Origin: Chryseobacterium rhizoplanae
Lineage (GTDB): Bacteria; Bacteroidota; Bacteroidia; Flavobacteriales; Weeksellaceae
Length of the DNA stretch: 64,000 nt
Direction of reading: 5' to 3'
NCBI RefSeq assembly: GCF_900182655.1
Contig: NZ_FXTC01000001.1
Location: 434,001 to 498,000, forward strand
The notes under the pieces are model-generated. The model ran no database searches, was not told the DNA's origin, and was given only the letters and a program-made list of their open reading frames with translations. This document shows positions 62,823 to 64,000 of this stretch, piece by piece; position 1 is the first letter of the stretch, and every line of letters begins with the position of its first letter. The translations under genes and the position numbers were made by a program.

Positions 62823-63179
62823 ATGATGAAAAGAAGTGAAGAAATTACCCGTCAATATTTTACCTTTCTGGACAAACATATTCAGGATGTTATTTCCGGG
62901 ACTGTTCAGGATTTTATGGGACTGAACGAAATTGCCGGAGCGCTTGCAGTTTCTCATAAACACCTAACCGATACGGTAAAAAAAGAAATGGGAAAGCATC
63001 CCTGTTATTTTTATGATGGAAAAATTATAGAACAGGTCAAACAAATGCTCATTAATTCCGATAAATCAATAGCAGAGATTGCCCGTATTTTTACCTATGA
63101 TCCATCCAACTTTTCAAAATTTTTCAAAAAAATGACGGGCTCTACTCCCGGAGAATTCAGAAATTGTAACAAGTTTTAA
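62823..63179 (+). CDS. Stand-alone AraC DNA-binding domain protein
   Basis: The 118-residue protein is little more than an AraC helix-turn-helix pair: FMGLNEIAGALAVSHKHLTDTVKKEMG and SIAEIARIFTYDPSNFSKFFKKMTGSTPGEFRN. Full-length AraC proteins have an additional 150-residue sensor domain, absent here. It may act as a constitutive or small competing regulator. The gene starts with tandem ATGs at 62823 and 62826; either could be used. Confidence 0.85.
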   Translation: MMKRSEEITRQYFTFLDKHIQDVISGTVQDFMGLNEIAGALAVSHKHLTDTVKKEMGKHPCYFYDGKIIEQVKQMLINSDKSIAEIARIFTYDPSNFSKFFKKMTGSTPGEFRNCNKF

Positions 63180-63608
63180 TCTGCTTATTTTTTTTCTTTA
63201 AAATTGCTGTAGGAGGGAATTTATGACGATTCTCCTCTCTCGGTAGGGATTTAATCATGCCGGATTTCCCGTTATAAGGGTCATTTTGGTGAATAATCAT
63301 CACAAAACAGGTTTAAAATAATCTTTTATAAATGAGATGGTTGTAAAAAATAATCGGCTTTTTTTATTATTTATATATTAATATTTCTTTATTGTTTACT
63401 TTTTTTATTAAATTTAGGTAAGAAAAAACTAATTAATTCAATAGGAAAAAGAATGTTAAAAAGATACAGATATATAAAATAGTTTGGTTACCAGATAATA
63501 AGAATAAATTATTGTGTCTTTAATAATATTTAATCTTAATGCAGGCGTTTAGGCCCTCTAAATAGTTATATATTTGTTTCTTTTAAACCACAACAAACAA
63601 GATTAAGG
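63180..63608. other. A+T-rich intergenic region before the oxoamine-synthase gene
   Basis: This 429-base region has long A and T runs. The element TATATTTG at 63569-63576 fits a -7 box and lies 33 bases before the start at 63609. A weak imperfect hairpin near 63214-63237 is not convincing. No frame, RNA or longer repeat was recognised. Confidence 0.55.
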
Positions 63609-64000
63609 ATGAGCATCAATTTCACAACAGCAACTATTAAAGACTTTGAGAATATACCAGATAATGATATGGCTCAAAGGGCTGAAATTTTTTATGAATA
63701 TTTAGACTATGTAAAGTCTAACGGACACATGAATTACAGACTGAAGAACACTTCAGGAACCAATGCAATACTGAATGTAAATATTGCAAACCAAAACAGA
63801 GAATTTGTTAGTTTTGTATCAAGTGATTATTTAGGATTTACGCAGCACCCAAAAGTAAAACAGGCTGCTATTGAAGGAATCGAAAAATATGGTACAGGAA
63901 CAGGAGCTACTCCTCTTATCGGTGGGTATTTTGATTACCACAATGCCTTGGAAAAAAAAATCTCAAGTTTTTTTAAAAGAACAGAAGACGAAGCCGTAGT
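63609..64000 (+). CDS. Alpha-oxoamine-synthase/KBL-like aminotransferase, 3'-truncated by window end
   Basis: The first 130 codons of a PLP-dependent fold-type-I enzyme are present. SFVSSDYLGFTQHPKVKQAA and YGTGTGATPLIGGYFDYHNALEKKI match the 8-amino-7-oxononanoate synthase/serine palmitoyltransferase/2-amino-3-ketobutyrate ligase family. The catalytic Lys would lie beyond the window. About two thirds of a usual 400-residue protein is missing. Family members condense an amino acid with an acyl-CoA; the specific product is not determinable from this fragment. Confidence 0.88.
   Translation, partial: MSINFTTATIKDFENIPDNDMAQRAEIFYEYLDYVKSNGHMNYRLKNTSGTNAILNVNIANQNREFVSFVSSDYLGFTQHPKVKQAAIEGIEKYGTGTGATPLIGGYFDYHNALEKKISSFFKRTEDEAV

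Overview
The window is A+T-rich chromosomal DNA from a member of the Bacteroidota, most probably Chryseobacterium or a close relative (Flavobacteriia). Support comes from TAnnTTTG-type -7 promoter elements, almost no Shine-Dalgarno sequences, a Nudix-type AraR regulator, secreted C1q-like proteins with the VGxGTxxP amino-terminal pattern, GG-leader bacteriocin-like peptides of the MKNxKKI type, and a propeller sensor kinase. No rRNA, tRNA, CRISPR array, transposase or integrase was recognised.

Region 1 (1-24958) breaks down and takes up plant arabinoxylan. A 5'-truncated GH3 beta-xylosidase/glucosidase and a GH51 arabinofuranosidase precede the operon araB-araD-araA-galM-SSS sugar symporter. 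The Nudix-type repressor gene araR converges on that operon. Divergent from araR is a second run: GH127 beta-L-arabinofuranosidase, SGNH acetylesterase, GPH-type symporter, GH10 xylanase, GH43 enzyme and GH67 alpha-glucuronidase. Next come a secreted hypothetical protein, an AraC regulator and a transaldolase-family gene. A 23-bp palindrome (ATAAGTGT-N7-ACACTTAT) sits upstream of araB, araR and the transaldolase gene and is probably the AraR operator. No SusC/SusD pair is visible.

Region 2 (24959-29441) holds overlapping galK-galT, then relics of a second galK-galT copy on either side of an isochorismatase-family gene, a Cof-type HAD phosphatase and a tiny ArsR-related protein. Region 3 (29507-35017) is a minus-strand ketose locus: LacI repressor, fructokinase, FucP-type MFS symporter, LamB/ScrY-type porin and ketose 3-epimerase. 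AAACGTTT-centred operator candidates lie on both sides of the repressor gene.

Region 4 (35018-39146) has three tandem secreted C1q-like paralogues followed by two unlisted 47-48-residue Cys-rich GG-leader peptides on the opposite strand. Region 5 (39147-55667) is mixed accessory and housekeeping content: alpha/beta hydrolase, RibD-like reductase, glyoxalase-fold protein, Lrp regulator, a cobalamin riboswitch ahead of metE, AraC plus aldehyde dehydrogenase, DUF1062, an ECF42-type sigma factor with its DGPF partner, PhzF, a lipoprotein, a DoxX-like protein, an MFS exporter and a membrane-anchored AraC regulator.

Region 6 (55668-64000) has another secreted surface-type protein, a NarL-type response regulator with a beta-propeller histidine kinase, an apparent orphan plus-strand transcript with its own promoter and terminator, a DUF1349 protein, a PAS/LuxR regulator, a minimal AraC-domain protein and the start of an alpha-oxoamine-synthase-like enzyme cut by the window end.
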